Below are positions 45,376-56,998 of a stretch of DNA of 64,000 bases, piece by piece. Origin of the DNA: Haliotis asinina. Its lineage: Eukaryota > Mollusca > Gastropoda > Lepetellida > Haliotidae. The position numbers and the translations under genes were made by a program. Every line of letters starts with the position of its first letter. The stretch's first letter is position 1. The notes under the pieces were generated by a model, which ran no database searches, was not told the origin of the DNA, and saw nothing but the letters and a program-made list of their open reading frames with translations. Where the stretch lies: assembly GCF_037392515.1 (NCBI RefSeq), contig NC_090285.1:2483501-2547500 (forward strand). The letters run 5' to 3'.

Positions 45376-45376
45376 T

Positions 45377-45500
45377 GAGTGAGTGAGTGAGGTTAGTTTT
45401 ACGCCGCACTCAGCAATATTCCAGCTATATGGCGGCGGTCTGTAAATAATCGAGTCTGGATCAGACAAACCAGTGAGCAACATGAGCAACATGAGTGAGA
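45377..45500 (-). mobile_element. SINE type 1, 5'-truncated
   Basis: (GAGT)n then ttacgccgcactcagcaat, attccagctatatggcgg and ggtctgtaaataatcgag, stopping after ccagtgagcaacatgagc. Only the 3' half of the SINE is present. Confidence 0.8.
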
Positions 45501-45703
45501 TTCCAATACAGGCACGCGCGTTTGTTTACATGACGGCTCCCATGGGACTGTTATTTTCTGCCGATCTTGTTTTGGTGATTCTTAACACATTTTTTAAAAT
45601 ATTTTTTAAATCGCCATGAGTAATATTAAATCTGTAGATATCTAATCAACTTCAGTCTTTAAAGTTTGGGCTTAAATTTCGCATCCTCGACCTATGGTGA
45701 TGA

Positions 45704-45949
45704 CCCGTGAAGGTCCGGGTTAAAATAGATCTCCAGCAACTCATGCCTCTTGTAAGAAGCGATTATCAGGATCGAAGTGGTCAGGTTCGTCGTAGCCTTA
45801 TTTGCAAAGGTCGTTGTTCATGCTGTTGATCCCTGGATTGTCTGGTCCAGACTCAAATTAATTGCAGACCGCCGCAAAATAGCTGGAATATTGACGAGTA
45901 CGGCGTAAACCTCACTCACTCACTCACTCACTCACTCACTCACTCACTC
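45704..45949 (+). mobile_element. SINE type 1, complete, (ACTC)n tail
   Basis: Head gacccgtgaaggtccggg, middle gttgttcatgctgttgatc, 3' end aatagctggaatattgacg, tail of about 10 ACTC units. A possible short TSD tggtga lies on both sides. Diverged in the aggcgac block. Confidence 0.8.
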
Positions 45950-46364
45950 TGGTGACCATTTGGTCATCACTCTTTAGTATCTGCTTTGGGATTTAATGTG
46001 ACTGTGAGAAAGGTTATTTTATTTGCATATTCAATAAAGAAAATGCAATTTGTCGTTTTTAAACTCTGTTTTGAATTCTACACATACATTGAAATATAAG
46101 TCGAATAACTGGTAAAAAGTACGTGAGAATATGTGTTCAACACATTGTTTTCTCCTGTTAGTTGTATCAAATTCTCTAAAATAAACAGTGAAAACAAAAA
46201 GAAATAGCAATGCAATATACGAGGGCATCATTGGAATCAAACAGAAATAGAGTCATCGTTCTTGTTGAAAGGTGTTCTGATATTCATGCGTCAATATGAA
46301 AGCCTTCCAGAAGGGCAAGGGTCCCTTGTCCCAGAATAACACGAGCTTGTCACGAATACTAAAG

Positions 46365-46630
46365 CCTGCGATTTTATGTATGCTTCATATTTGCTGTCCC
46401 AATATGTACACTTAAAACTAATACATAACACTGACCTCGTATTGCTGATCTGCCATACTGACAATCAGGGCATAATCATTAAGCTATATTTACCAAAAGC
46501 CATCTAAAGAACTAAATAAACAATAATACCGCAGTCAGCACCATCAATGAAGGTTCTACTTAGTCTACTGATTATCCTACATTACAGTCTTATCCTGTGA
46601 AGAGTTCATGATGTTATTGCTTTATGGGAA
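46365..46630 (+). repeat. Dispersed repeat block 2, copy 2
   Basis: Matches 18095-18390 in order and orientation. Ends next to the 41-bp minisatellite. Confidence 0.6.
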
Positions 46631-46652
46631 TAACTGTAGTGAGTGAGATTGT

Positions 46653-49244
46653 TGGATGGCAAGCAATATGTCAAGTGTACCTGATGCCTGTACTGGATGA
46701 CAAGCAACATGTCAAGTGCGCCTGATGCCTGTGCTGGATGGCAAGCAATATGTCAAGTGTACCTGATGCCTGTACTGGATGACAAGCAACATGTCAAGTG
46801 CGCCTGATGCCTGTGCTGGATGGCAAGCAATATGTCAAGTGTACCTGATGCCTGTACTGGATGACAAGCAACATGTCAAGTGCGCCTGATGCCTGTGCTG
46901 GATGGCAAGCAACAGGTCAAGTGTGCCTGATGCCTGTGCTGGATGGCAAGCAACATGTCAAGTGTACCTGATGCCTGTACTGGATGACAAGCAACATGTC
47001 AAGTGTGCCTGATGCCTGTGCCGGATGGCAAGCAATATGTCAAGTGTACCTGATGCCTGTACTGGATGACAAGCAACATGTCAAGTGCGCCTGATGCCTG
47101 TGCTGGATGGCAAGCAACAGGTCAAGTGTGCCTGATGCCTGTGCCGGATGGCAAGCAATATGTCAAGTGTACCTGATGCCTGTACTGGATGACAAGCAAC
47201 ATGTCAAGTGTGCCTGATGCCTGTGCTGGATGGCAAGCAACAGGTCAAGTGTGCCTGATGCCTGAACTGGATGGCAGTCAACATGTCAAGTGTACCTGAT
47301 GCCTGTGCCGGATGTCAAGCAACATGTCAAGTGTGCCTGATGCCTGAACTGGATGGCAGTCAACATGTCAAGTGTACCTGATGCCTGTGCTGGATGGCAA
47401 GCAACAGGTCAAGTGTGCCTGATGCCTGAACTGGATGGCAGTCAACATGTCAAGTGTGCCTGATGCCTGTGCCGGATGGCAAGCAACATGTCAAGTGTGC
47501 CTGATGCCTGAACTGGATGGCAGTCAACATGTCAAGTGTACCTGATGCCTGTGCTGGATGGCAGTCAACATGTCAAGTGTGCCTGATACCTGTGCTGGAT
47601 GGCAGTCAACATGTCAAGTGTGCCTGATGCCTGTGCTGGATGGCAGTCAACATGTCAAGTGTGCCTGATGCCTGTGCCGGATGGCAAGCAACAAGTCAAG
47701 TGTGCCTGATGCCTGAACTGGATGGCAAGCAACATGTCAAGTGTGCCTGATGCCTGAACTGGATGGCAGTCAACATGTCAAGTGTGCCTGATGCCTGTGC
47801 CGGATGGCAAGCAACAGGTCAAGTGTGCCTGATGCCTGAACTGGATGGCAAGCAACATGTCAAGTGTGCCTGATGCCTGTACTGGATGGCAGTCAACATG
47901 TCAAGTGTGTCTGATGCCTCTGCCGGATGGCAGTCAACATGTCAAGTGTGCCTGATGCCTGTGCTGGATGGCAGTCAACATGTCAAGTGTACCTGATGCC
48001 TGTGCCGGATGGCAAGCAACAGGTCAAGTGTGCCTGATGCCTGAACTGGATGGCAAGCAACATGTCAAGTGTGCCTGATGCCTGTGCTGGATGGCAAGCA
48101 ACATGTCAAGTGTGCCTGATGCCTGAACTGGATGGCAGTCAACATGTCAAGTGTGTCTGATGCCTCTGCCGGATGGCAGTCAACATGTCAAGTGTGCCTG
48201 ATGCCTGTGCTGGATGGCAGTCAACATGTCAAGTGTACCTGATGCCTGTGCCGGATGGCAAGCAACAGGTCAAGTGTGCCTGATGCCTGAACTGGATGGC
48301 AAGCAACATGTCAAGTGTGCCTGATGCCTGTGCTGGATGGCAAGCAACATGTCAAGTGTACCTGATGCCTGTGCTGGATGGCAGTCAACATGTCAAGTGT
48401 GTCTGATGCCTGTACTGGATGGCAAGCAACAGGTCAAGTGTGCCTGATGCCTGTGCCGAATGGCAAGCAACATGTCAAGTGTGCCTGATGCCTGAACTGG
48501 ATGGTAGTCAACATGTCAAGTGTACCTGATGCCTGTGCTGGATGGCAGTCAACATGTCAAGTGTGCCTGATGCCTGTGCTGGATGGCAGTCAACATGTCA
48601 AGTGTGCCTGATGCCTGAACTGGATGGCAGTCAACATGTCAAGTGTACCTGATGCCTGTGCCGGATGGCAAGCAACAGGTCAAGTGTGCCTGATGCCTGA
48701 ACTGGATGGCAAGCAACATGTCAAGTGTGCCTGATGCCTGAACTGGATGGCAGTCAACATGTCAAGTGTACCTGATGCCTGTGCTGGATGGCAGTCAACA
48801 TGTCAAGTGTGCCTGATGCCTGTGCTGGATGGCAGTCAACATGTCAAGTGTACCTGATGCCTGTGCTGGATGGCAAGCAACATGTCAAGTGTACCTGATG
48901 CCTGTGCTGGATGGCAGTCAACATGTCAAGTGTGTCTGATGCCTGTACTGGATGGCAAGCAACAGGTCAAGTGTACCTGATGCCTGTGCTGGATGGCAAG
49001 CAACATGTCAAGTGTACCTGATGCCTGTGCTGGATGGCAGTCAACATGTCAAGTGTGTCTGATGCCTGTACTGGATGGCAAGCAACAGGTCAAGTGTACC
49101 TGATGCCTGTGCCGGATGGCAGTCAACATGTCAAGTGTACCTGATGCCTGTACTGGATGACAAGCAACATGTCAAGTGTGCCTGATGCCTGTGCTGGATG
49201 GCAGTCAACATGTCAAGTGTGCCTGATGCCTGTGCTGGATGGCA
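46653..49244. repeat. 41-bp minisatellite, about 63 copies
   Basis: Unit ggatggcaagcaacatgtca followed by agtgtgcctgatgcctgtgct. At the left end (46653-46900) the array repeats as an 82-bp dimer (gcaatatg...gtacc / acaacatg...gcgcc). Further right, monomers alternate irregularly between caagcaac and cagtcaac types. No open frame of interest. Confidence 0.95.
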
Positions 49245-49320
49245 GGACACGATACCAATGGTAGATGGCAATCAACATGGCTAGTTGACCTGATACCAGT
49301 AATAGATGGCAATAAGCATG
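49245..49320. repeat. Diverged edge units of the 41-bp family
   Basis: Contains agatggcaatcaacatggc and gacctgataccagtaataga. The same spellings recur at 54440-54620, not in the main array. Confidence 0.6.
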
Positions 49321-49324
49321 AGAT

Positions 49325-49440
49325 GCCTCAAAGGCATTTAGAAGTTGGTGTGGTAATACAAGACAAATCTTATGTATTACAACTTCTTGATTTCTTTTTG
49401 GCAACGTTTCTGGGCTGGTTCTTGCTCCTTCGTCAGGTGG
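49325..49440 (-). repeat. Hairpin-ended dispersed repeat
   Basis: gcctcaaaggcatttagaag starts it; it includes the inverted pair gtaatacaaga / tcttatgtattac, then aacttcttgatttctttttg and ccttcgtcagg. Likely the same family as 21655-21720 and, on the other strand, 21820, 42071 and 50336. Confidence 0.65.
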
Positions 49441-50068
49441 ATAATGATGTTGTGTAGTATATGCTGTTATCTCCCTGGCCTTCATTCATTTGACAAATCT
49501 ACGCTGCATATATAGGTAGAGCAAACTTAATTACGTTGTCAGATGCCTAATTCATGACTTGCACTAAGGATTAACACTGAAATGCGTTCAAATGTAATCT
49601 GATAAGTGGTGTCGTTGAACATCCCTAGGGCAAAATGGCGACATGCCAGCAGATGAAATTTGGATTGCGTAATGTATAAAGCTCGATGCTTATTCCTTTG
49701 GCCACTGACACCCGCTTTTACCCCCGACCCCCGTCATGATGAAGAAGGTGTACAGCACAACAGTTCCTTCCAAGTCTGTTCAGTACCGAAAGCCACTAAG
49801 AATATCGCCATTTCTGAAAGGAGACAAAAATCTATCACCGATCTGTTTTTGCTTTCACAGATAAATACACTGCAATGTGTGCCTCACAGCAAATTTGAAG
49901 CAATCGTAAAATCATAGAATCGCGGGCTTTCTACAGGATACTTTTCGTGACGGTGTTTACTCAAAAACTACAACCTATCTAATTTCACATGATGGATTAT
50001 AATTGCGATTTTTTGATTATGATTTAATTATAAAAATTGTTGTGTAACAAGCAGTCATCCAAATCTTT
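49441..50068. other. No gene recognised
   Basis: About 630 bp. A short frame at 49660-49917 shows no known motif. Confidence 0.4.
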
Positions 50069-50069
50069 A

Positions 50070-50328
50070 CAGGCCCGTGATAGGCCTTCAGCAACCCATG
50101 CTTGCCATAACAGGCGACTATGCTTGTCGTAAGAGGCGATTAACGGGATCAGGTGGTCAGGCTTGTTGACTTGGCTGATACATGTCATCGGTTCCCAGTT
50201 GCGCAGATCGATGCTCATGTTGTTGATCACTGGATTGTCTGATCCAGACTCGATTATTTACATACCACCGCTATATGGCTGGAATATTGCCGAGTGCGGC
50301 GTAAAACTAAACTCACTCACTTACGGTT
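50070..50328 (+). mobile_element. SINE type 1, near complete
   Basis: aggcccgtgataggccttca, caacccatgcttgcc, tcgtaagaggcgattaacgg, gatcgatgctcatgttgttg, then 3' end atatggctggaatattgccg and a short actcactcac tail. This 3' end is the closest match in the window to the LINE B/A terminus. Confidence 0.82.
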
Positions 50329-50335
50329 CAGTTCA

Positions 50336-50405
50336 AACAGATGATGGGCCTAGAACAAACCCCGGAATGTCGTGTGAAATAAATTCAAGAAGTTGTTATC
50401 CCTAA
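50336..50405 (+). repeat. Hairpin-ended dispersed repeat
   Basis: agatgatgggcctagaac, aataaattcaagaagttg, ttatccctaagatg. It runs straight into the 25-bp array. Confidence 0.6.
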
Positions 50406-50736
50406 GATGTGTCCTGTATTACTACACCTAGATGTGTCCTGTATTACTACACCTAGATGTGTCCTGTATTACTACACCTAGATGTGTCCTGTATTACTAC
50501 ACCTAGATGTGTCCTGTATTACTACACCTAGATGTGTCCTGTATTACTACACCTAGATGTGTCCTGTATTACTACACCTAGATGTGTCCTGTATTACTAC
50601 ACCTAGATGTGTCCTGTATTACTACACCTAGATGTGTCCTGTATTACTACACCTGGATGTGTCCTGTATTACTACACCTGGATGTGTCCTGTATTACTAC
50701 ACCTAGATGTGTCCTGTATTGCTACACCTAGATGTG
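50406..50736. repeat. 25-bp minisatellite, about 13 copies
   Basis: Unit gatgtgtcctgtattactac plus accta, almost uniform. The first unit is the continuation of the flanking dispersed repeat (its ...tgtattaccacacc part), so the array grew from the repeat end. Confidence 0.93.
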
Positions 50737-52135
50737 CTATTGATTCATTTACCAGTACTGAGCTTTTCTCGCACACATCTCGAGATGTCATTCGGACAAC
50801 TCAGATAGCTTTACAAGGTTTTACAAATAACGAGGGGAACGGTATAATGACGTTGTTTAATGTCGCTAGTTTGCTGACGTCACATTTGGCAATTGTCTAT
50901 GGCAATCTTAGAACATTCCAGCACTCCACTAGCCAACTGTTTCTCCTGACTTGTCACTTATCGAACACGCTTGGTAAGAAATGGACTTATCAAGCCCAGA
51001 ATCAGCCAATAACGTAAACTGAATTGGAAGAAGCGTTAGTTAGACATGGAACAGTCGCTTATTGTTTGTTGTCTGTGCGTCCTCCTTATCAAATCTGCAT
51101 CAACGCTAATAGTGGACACACCCGATACTAAATTTTGTCAGCGGACGTTTGACATCACATTTCTCTAAAGGCTTGTGACGATGCCTAGTGTCAGATCGTA
51201 CAGACTTCCATTTTACCAACTGCTAAACACCGATTAAGGAAAACAGCACGAATTATGTTATAATCCTTTTGTATTTACAATAATATCACATCAAAGAACG
51301 CTCAGTTGCTTTATTCCAGTCGTGGAGTACGTCAGTTTTCAACTAATTGTTCAGTACAAGAAAGCATCACTGTACTATAGTAGGGTATAATCCAAGTACA
51401 CTCTCAATCGCATAGCTGATTACTAAAAGGATTATTAATCACAATGGACCAGTATCTTTCACATATATGTGAATATATATATCACAGTAGTATCTTACCC
51501 TCCTGTGTATTCATTATGGAAGCGCATTATGGTACTAATTGGTCAATACAGTAGGGTAGTATCGTAAGTGTTCTTTATAGCAAATCAATATCTTACTAAC
51601 TCTGCAGGGCAATTTCCTACTAATTGTTCAGTACAAAAGGATGTCATCCAAGTATATTGTATCAAATTGTTGAACATTGTAGCACCTTACCCAGATAAAC
51701 GTTCTTTATGTAAAGGAGAAAACACACCTCCGAGGTTTTGGTAGACAGTGTAAAACCGGAGGGCTTTCCCGACCCCGATGGTTTTACATTGTCTACCAAA
51801 ATCGAGGAGAAGTGTTTGCTCTAACATATATACTGTCAATGATGGGTAATTACAATGTAGATGATCATTTAATGATGCTACATAACAATAACTGAAGCGC
51901 GCGTAAAATCAGTTTAATGACAGTAACTTTAAGTAGATAATCTAACCCCTACACTTTCGTCGGCCCATGTGGCCGTGCGGATAATGATTATCATTGCTTA
52001 TCATTGTAGAAATGTATGCAACCAATTTTATATTGTAATGGAGACTTATCCTAAGAACAGTCCTTTGAAGTAGCGCCATTTCCTACTGTTCTGTCCGTGA
52101 CTGCAGGTGAGGCAAGTGACGCCTCTGTCTATAGA
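50737..52135. other. Unassigned; contains a hairpin element
   Basis: No gene recognised. At 51717-51825 there is a long imperfect inverted repeat: ggttttggtagacagtgtaa on the left, and ttacattgtctaccaaaat on the right, with matching outer flanks aaaacacacctcc / ggagaagtgtttgct. This is probably a small hairpin MITE. Confidence 0.5.
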
Positions 52136-52139
52136 TAAG

Positions 52140-54279
52140 GACAAAACTTTGAGGATGAGCAAATTCTATAATTCAGGTGGAGCGACGTATCGTTGTCAAG
52201 CAAGTAAGAGGCAGATAAGACAGATTCGTTGTCGGATTTATTTGTTGATGTCTGGTGCTCTTTCACCCCGGTGTTGATTGGCCTGGATGTTTCTCCAATA
52301 TACGATTGTCCACAGTTACAGTCATTTTTTAGACAACACCCTTTGGATTGGATTTTCTGCTTTTGGAGTGGTTACGCCCGTTGACCTGTAGAAGGTTAGT
52401 TAGAGTTTGTGGCGTTAGAGAATGTGGTCTCTATACCGGCTTGCTACTTCAGGAGTCTGCTTATCTGGTGTGAAGTCTTGCCAATGTAGGGGATGGACAT
52501 TTTTATCGGTGCTGGCTCTGTTCTTGTTCTTGGTGGCGTAGATGTTGCTGATAGGGTGGAGGCAATGGTCCTGTTGACCAATTCAGGTGGATAATCATTG
52601 AGGCCAATGAACGAGTCTTTGAGATGGTATAATTCCTCTTGGAGATTGGTGGAGCAGATGTTCTTGGCTCTCCTGGTGAGAGTGGATATTATGCCAGTCT
52701 TTACCTGCGATGGATGGTTGGAGTGGTAGTTCACATATTGGTTGGTGTGTGTCGGTTTGGAGGTAAACGGTGGTCTGGAGTGTGTTGGTTAGGAATGCGG
52801 GCCACAAAGACATCAAGGAATGTCTGCGTGTTATTGGCTTCAGGTTCCGAAGTAAATCTAATGCGATGGTGTTGGCTGTTCAGGTGTTGTAGTAGCTGGT
52901 CTGGATCTTGGCCAGGGTGGAGGACGACAAACGTGTCGTCAACCTTACCATGCCAACGCATAGGTTTCACGGGTGACGTCAGTAGGGCTTTCTCTTCCAG
53001 GTCCGTGAGGTATATTTCGCTGAGAATAGGCGATAGTGGCGAACCCATGGGCAGTCCATGTATTTGTTCGTAGATTTCTTCGCCCCAGGTGAAGCAGGTT
53101 GATTCAACGCAGTCTGAGGTTAGGTTGATTATGGACTCAATAGTGAGGCTGGTGTCTAGGGGTTCATCAAGGTTGTCGAGTCTCCATCACAAGGCACGCG
53201 GAGGGCATCTTCTCGTGGTACGTTAGTGAACAGGTCTACAACATCATACCCGATGATGGGACCAGGGTCAGATATTTCATAGAGTTTCTTGCAAAATGCA
53301 CTAGATGCACTAGTCCAAAATGAAAGACTTGACTGATTTTCCTAATGGGGCAAGTACTCGGGTGAGGTGTTGAGCAGTGTTATAGAATACTGTATCACGG
53401 GAACAAATCAGGAGGCGAGTTTTGACAATTGCTCTGGCGTACGGAGGTTGGGGATGCGTTACGGAGAGTTTTCGATGTAAGTTCACAAATATTTCATAAT
53501 TATCAAACGGTTTCTTGAGACAGATCTTGTGTTGTCGTTGAAGTTTAGCAGTGGGATCCTTACTGATCTTCTTGTAGGTGTCCTGCAGCATGTTGTCCGC
53601 CATGGAATGGAAGTGGGGCTGATCTAACACAACTGTGGCCCTGCCTTTGTCCGCTGGTACAATGGTGATGACTAGATCTTGCTTGAGTTGTCTGATGGCC
53701 AGTCTGTCAGATTTGGTGAGGTTGGGTCTTTGCGGTTGTACCTTCAGCAGCATGTTACTGATCTGGAGGCGGAGATAGTCCACTTTTTCCCCAGGGGCCA
53801 GTTGTTGTCACCCCTTCTCTATGTTAAATAAGATAAACAGATCTGCGCTGATCTTGAGTGGGGAGGGGAACTTGAGTCCTTTGGCAAGGATACTGGTTTG
53901 TTGTGAGCTGTTTCTTGCTAAGGTTCACAACAGTCTTCATGGTGGGAGAGGGTTTCTTCTTTCCATAGTTAGTGGAAGAGGTGAGTTGTTGGAACTTCTT
54001 AATGTGTACGAACTTGGTGGAAGCGTCAAGTTTGTTGTTGGCAGTGGTCTGGGCAGTTCTTAGTGTGGAGAATAACTCAGGGATGAGGTAGGTACCAAGC
54101 ATTGATTGGTGTTGATGGATGGAGATGATGCCGATGGCCTTCATTTTTCGGTGGTGTCTGATACGTTCGGCCAGGAGTCGTTTGGACGCTTGATGGAGGA
54201 TAGCTTTAGCTGCCGCCGACTGGATGGGTGAGCGCAGTTCTAGTCCTCTGGGAATGACTTGTTGGTCCTTGCATCTCAT
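52140..54279 (-). pseudogene. Penelope-like element (RT plus GIY-YIG endonuclease), decayed
   Basis: The minus strand reads from 54279: an N-terminal domain (RCKDQQVIPRGLEL, FSTLRTAQTTANNK), then LAIRQLKQDLVITIVPADKG (53710 region), then RT motif A DVVDLFTNVPREDA (about 53240), motif B GLPMGSPLSPILSE (53050) and motif C KVDDTFVVL (about 52950, Lys where Tyr is usual). The linker NYHSNHPSQVKTGII (52730) and a GIY-YIG-type NDCNCGQSYIGETSRP (about 52320) follow. Frames change near 53800, 53180 and 52740 and again before the endonuclease, so it is dead. PLEs are distinct from LINEs and LTR elements; Penelope/Neptune types carry GIY-YIG. Confidence 0.8.
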
Positions 54280-54439
54280 CAGGAATGTCAGGTGATTGCT
54301 TGATAGGATATGTTTCTTGGCGTCTCTGTCTATAGTATACTAGTCTGTCTAGCACATAACAACGGCAATCAGACACAATGCACAGCTCTATAATACACCA
54401 GGTTAGTGCATGACGTGCAAATGACGTGTGAACAACATG

Positions 54440-54620
54440 AAAACTTGGTAGATGGCAATGTACATGCCAAGTTGAACCCATGCCAAACATAGATGGCAAA
54501 CAACAAGAGAACTGGACCTGATACCAGTCATGGATAGAATTAGCAACACAACATGTGGCTCCAATACCAGTGATAACTGGCATCCAACATGCCACTTGGA
54601 CCTGATACCAGTTATATGTC
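54440..54620. repeat. Diverged units of the 41-bp minisatellite family
   Basis: About four to five degenerate units: tagatggcaaacaacaagag, tggacctgataccagt (twice), aactggcatccaacatgcc. They match the edge units at 49245-49320 better than the main array. Confidence 0.6.
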
Positions 54621-54760
54621 TAATTCGCAACACAAGTGGACCCGCTGCTAAGAGTGGAGGCGTACAATGTACAGCTGCACATGGCACCGACAGAGATTAG
54701 CAGGGATATATAGTCTCCCTGGGATCAGCAACATTAGACTTAATACTTGACCGTCTGACC

Positions 54761-55925
54761 ATGAGGATCATGTCTGATTACAGAACCCATCACCCTCGTC
54801 CCTCTCGCAATCGTTTAGATATGCCATACAGTTCGGGAGGTCGGGGTTTGATGTATGTGGAGGCTCTTCATGATAGAATTTTATTGTGTAGTCTTGCACA
54901 TATGTATTTATCGAATAATCCTTTGGCGATGCATATCAAGACTCGTAAATGTAAGCAATTCCACAGCTATTTTAAGCGTACCAAGGTTGTTGGACACACA
55001 CTGAAATCTGAGGTTGATTTTGCTGATAACGATGTACTGCTTGACGGTGCAGCGATGGGAGTAAATCAGGTGAAGTCTTTCACCAAGTCTACCCGGAGTC
55101 GACCATTTGTGGAGAAGTTGTCTGAGAAATCATTCTTGTGAAGAGAACAATAACCTAACTGACTCCTTCGCCTGGATGAAGTCGGCTGGTCATAAATGTG
55201 AAACTGAGGGCTTAAATTTTGCTGCCCAAGATCACTTACTCCCCACTCGCTGTCGCCAACATGTGATTCTAAAATAAGATGTTAACAAAAAATGTCGAAT
55301 TTGTAATGCATTTACAGAGACTGCCCAACATCTTGTCATTGGATGCCCTTCCTTCTCACAAACATCATATTATAAACGACGTGTTGACATGGCTCCTGGC
55401 TGTTACTGCCGCCTCCACCATGATTACGACTTCCACTCCATCCATGGTACGACCCTGAACATGGGCGTCATGGAAAATTAATTTATTTATATCGTTGAAT
55501 TTTCTGACCCTTTTGACAGCAATGTGATTGGCAAGATTCAGGAAAAGCATGCTAAACATGCGGACCTCGCATTGTCTCGCTTGCACCCCAAGTACACTGT
55601 CGTCAGACCTCACATTGTTTTCGGTGACCTTGGTTTGGTACCTCCTGATGTCTTTGGTCAGATCGGGAGAGTGCCTGGGTTTTCCACCGGGAGCACATAA
55701 CTTCTGACAATCTGGGTAATGCAGAAGGCTGCAGTATTGGGGAGGTTTCATATTCTTCGGAAAGTTCCTTATTTATTCGACAAGGCAACTCTCTCCTGGG
55801 ATAAGTCCCATTCACTGCATGGGTTGCGTATAGAGTGGGCAAGGGCCCTGATGATGGGTCTTACCAGGCTCGCTGTTTCAGAATCACCCAACCTTCTCTG
55901 GTGCACTTTTCATCTTAATCTGTAA
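54761..55925 (+). pseudogene. Decayed LINE C-terminal region of another clade
   Basis: First frame 54761-55141: RNRLDMPYSSGGRGLMYVEA, then LSNNPLAMHIKTRKCKQFH. The GGRGL motif preceded by R-x-D/LYLP-like residues is a landmark of the post-RT region in R2/R4-like and related LINEs. Later frames give LALSRLHPKYTVVRPHIVFG and DLGLVPPDVFGQIGR (about 55570-55660). This matches a LINE tail of the type 'VVGALGxVP'. Frames are broken repeatedly. Clade assignment is from memory. Confidence 0.55.
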
Positions 55926-56524
55926 AGCATAACGGTAATTATTTTTGTACAACGCCTTCCTTCCAACTTTACCTGCTTAGTGGTTTCTGATCAGCATGTC
56001 AACCTTGAAATAGAAATTTGAGTTTTAGGCATGATTGAAGAGGAGATTTTTAAAACTTATACAAATGAAGAATAGGTCCCCGCACTTGATCTGTCGTGGC
56101 AGCTAAATTCACAAAGAGGGAGTCCTCACAGAGGATGATCTATCACCCATTTTGCCCTTTGTCATCTTCTGCTGAAAGGGTGATATATTGAGTGATATCC
56201 CAACATTGTTGTAGTGATCATTGACATCCGCAATGGGTTCTGTTCTAAAGCAATTGACAGTTTATTTCATCATCAAATTGTTCATTCCAGCGAACAATGA
56301 CAGTCGCAAGTACATGATGTCCTCATCGCTAAGCGGATCGTGTCTCCGTGGTAACACCACGCCCACTTTTCTTTACTTCAGTTGTCCCCTCCTTACCTCT
56401 CGTGATCTTGAACATCGATGACGTTACTGATTAGCTCTACAGAAATATTTAGTAATCTCATGAGACGATTCACGATCTTGTAACCTGTGATACCCATTTG
56501 GCAATACTGATATCATTGTACCAC

Positions 56525-56561
<37 letters not shown>

Positions 56562-56744
56562 ACTCAGTTAAAACATTATCTTCTGCATCAAGGGTGTTAT
56601 TGGTGTTTGTGAACAACAGCGACAAATCTCGAGGTCCCCATTCGGTTGTGTAATTTGTATATGTATAGCATGCATCTGTTTGTGTCTTACGTTTATGTCA
56701 TGGTTAAATACAAATGTGCAATACTGTTAGTGTATAATGTCCCA
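55926..56744. other. No gene; contains a poly-C tract
   Basis: Unassigned except for (C)36 at 56526-56561. Confidence 0.5.
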
Positions 56745-56870
56745 GGGGCGGCGGGGTAGCCTAGTGGTTAAAGCGTCTGATCATACTCATATGGGTACAA
56801 AGTGTTAAGTCTATTCTTATGTTGTTGCTGTAATATTGGTAAAAACGACGTAAAACTCGGGCAGACTATA
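56745..56870 (+). mobile_element. tRNA-derived SINE (type 2), internally deleted
   Basis: Head ggggtagcctagtggttaaa (A-box-like), then catatgggtacaaagtgtt, 3' end gtaatattgg.aaaaacgacgtaaaac. The B-box region is mostly deleted and there is no ACTC tail. Confidence 0.7.
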
Positions 56871-56897
56871 GTGTTCCACGTTAACTCTTCGACTCCT

Positions 56898-56998
56898 GGG
56901 CCTAGATTTTCGAAGCACTCTTAGCGATAAGGTAGTCAATGTTAATGTGTGCCACTTACGTCTACCTTAGCGCCAAGAGAGCTTCGAAGGCCCTGGGT
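56898..56998. mobile_element. Small hairpin MITE, about 100 bp
   Basis: Left end gggcctagattttcgaagc and right end gcttcgaaggccctggg are inverted. The interior cactcttagcg...taaggtag pairs with ctaccttagcgccaagagag, so almost the whole element is one stem. Confidence 0.7.

Noticed and set aside
46653..49244. CRISPR-like array
   Set aside because: Contiguous 41-bp tandem units without unique spacers, in a eukaryotic context.
56526..56561. Poly-C tract as a functional element
   Set aside because: A 36-base homopolymer is more likely a simple repeat with uncertain assembled length.
56745..56790. tRNA gene
   Set aside because: The A-box-like head is present but there is no cloverleaf or intact B box, and the 3' part matches SINE ends. 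It is a SINE.
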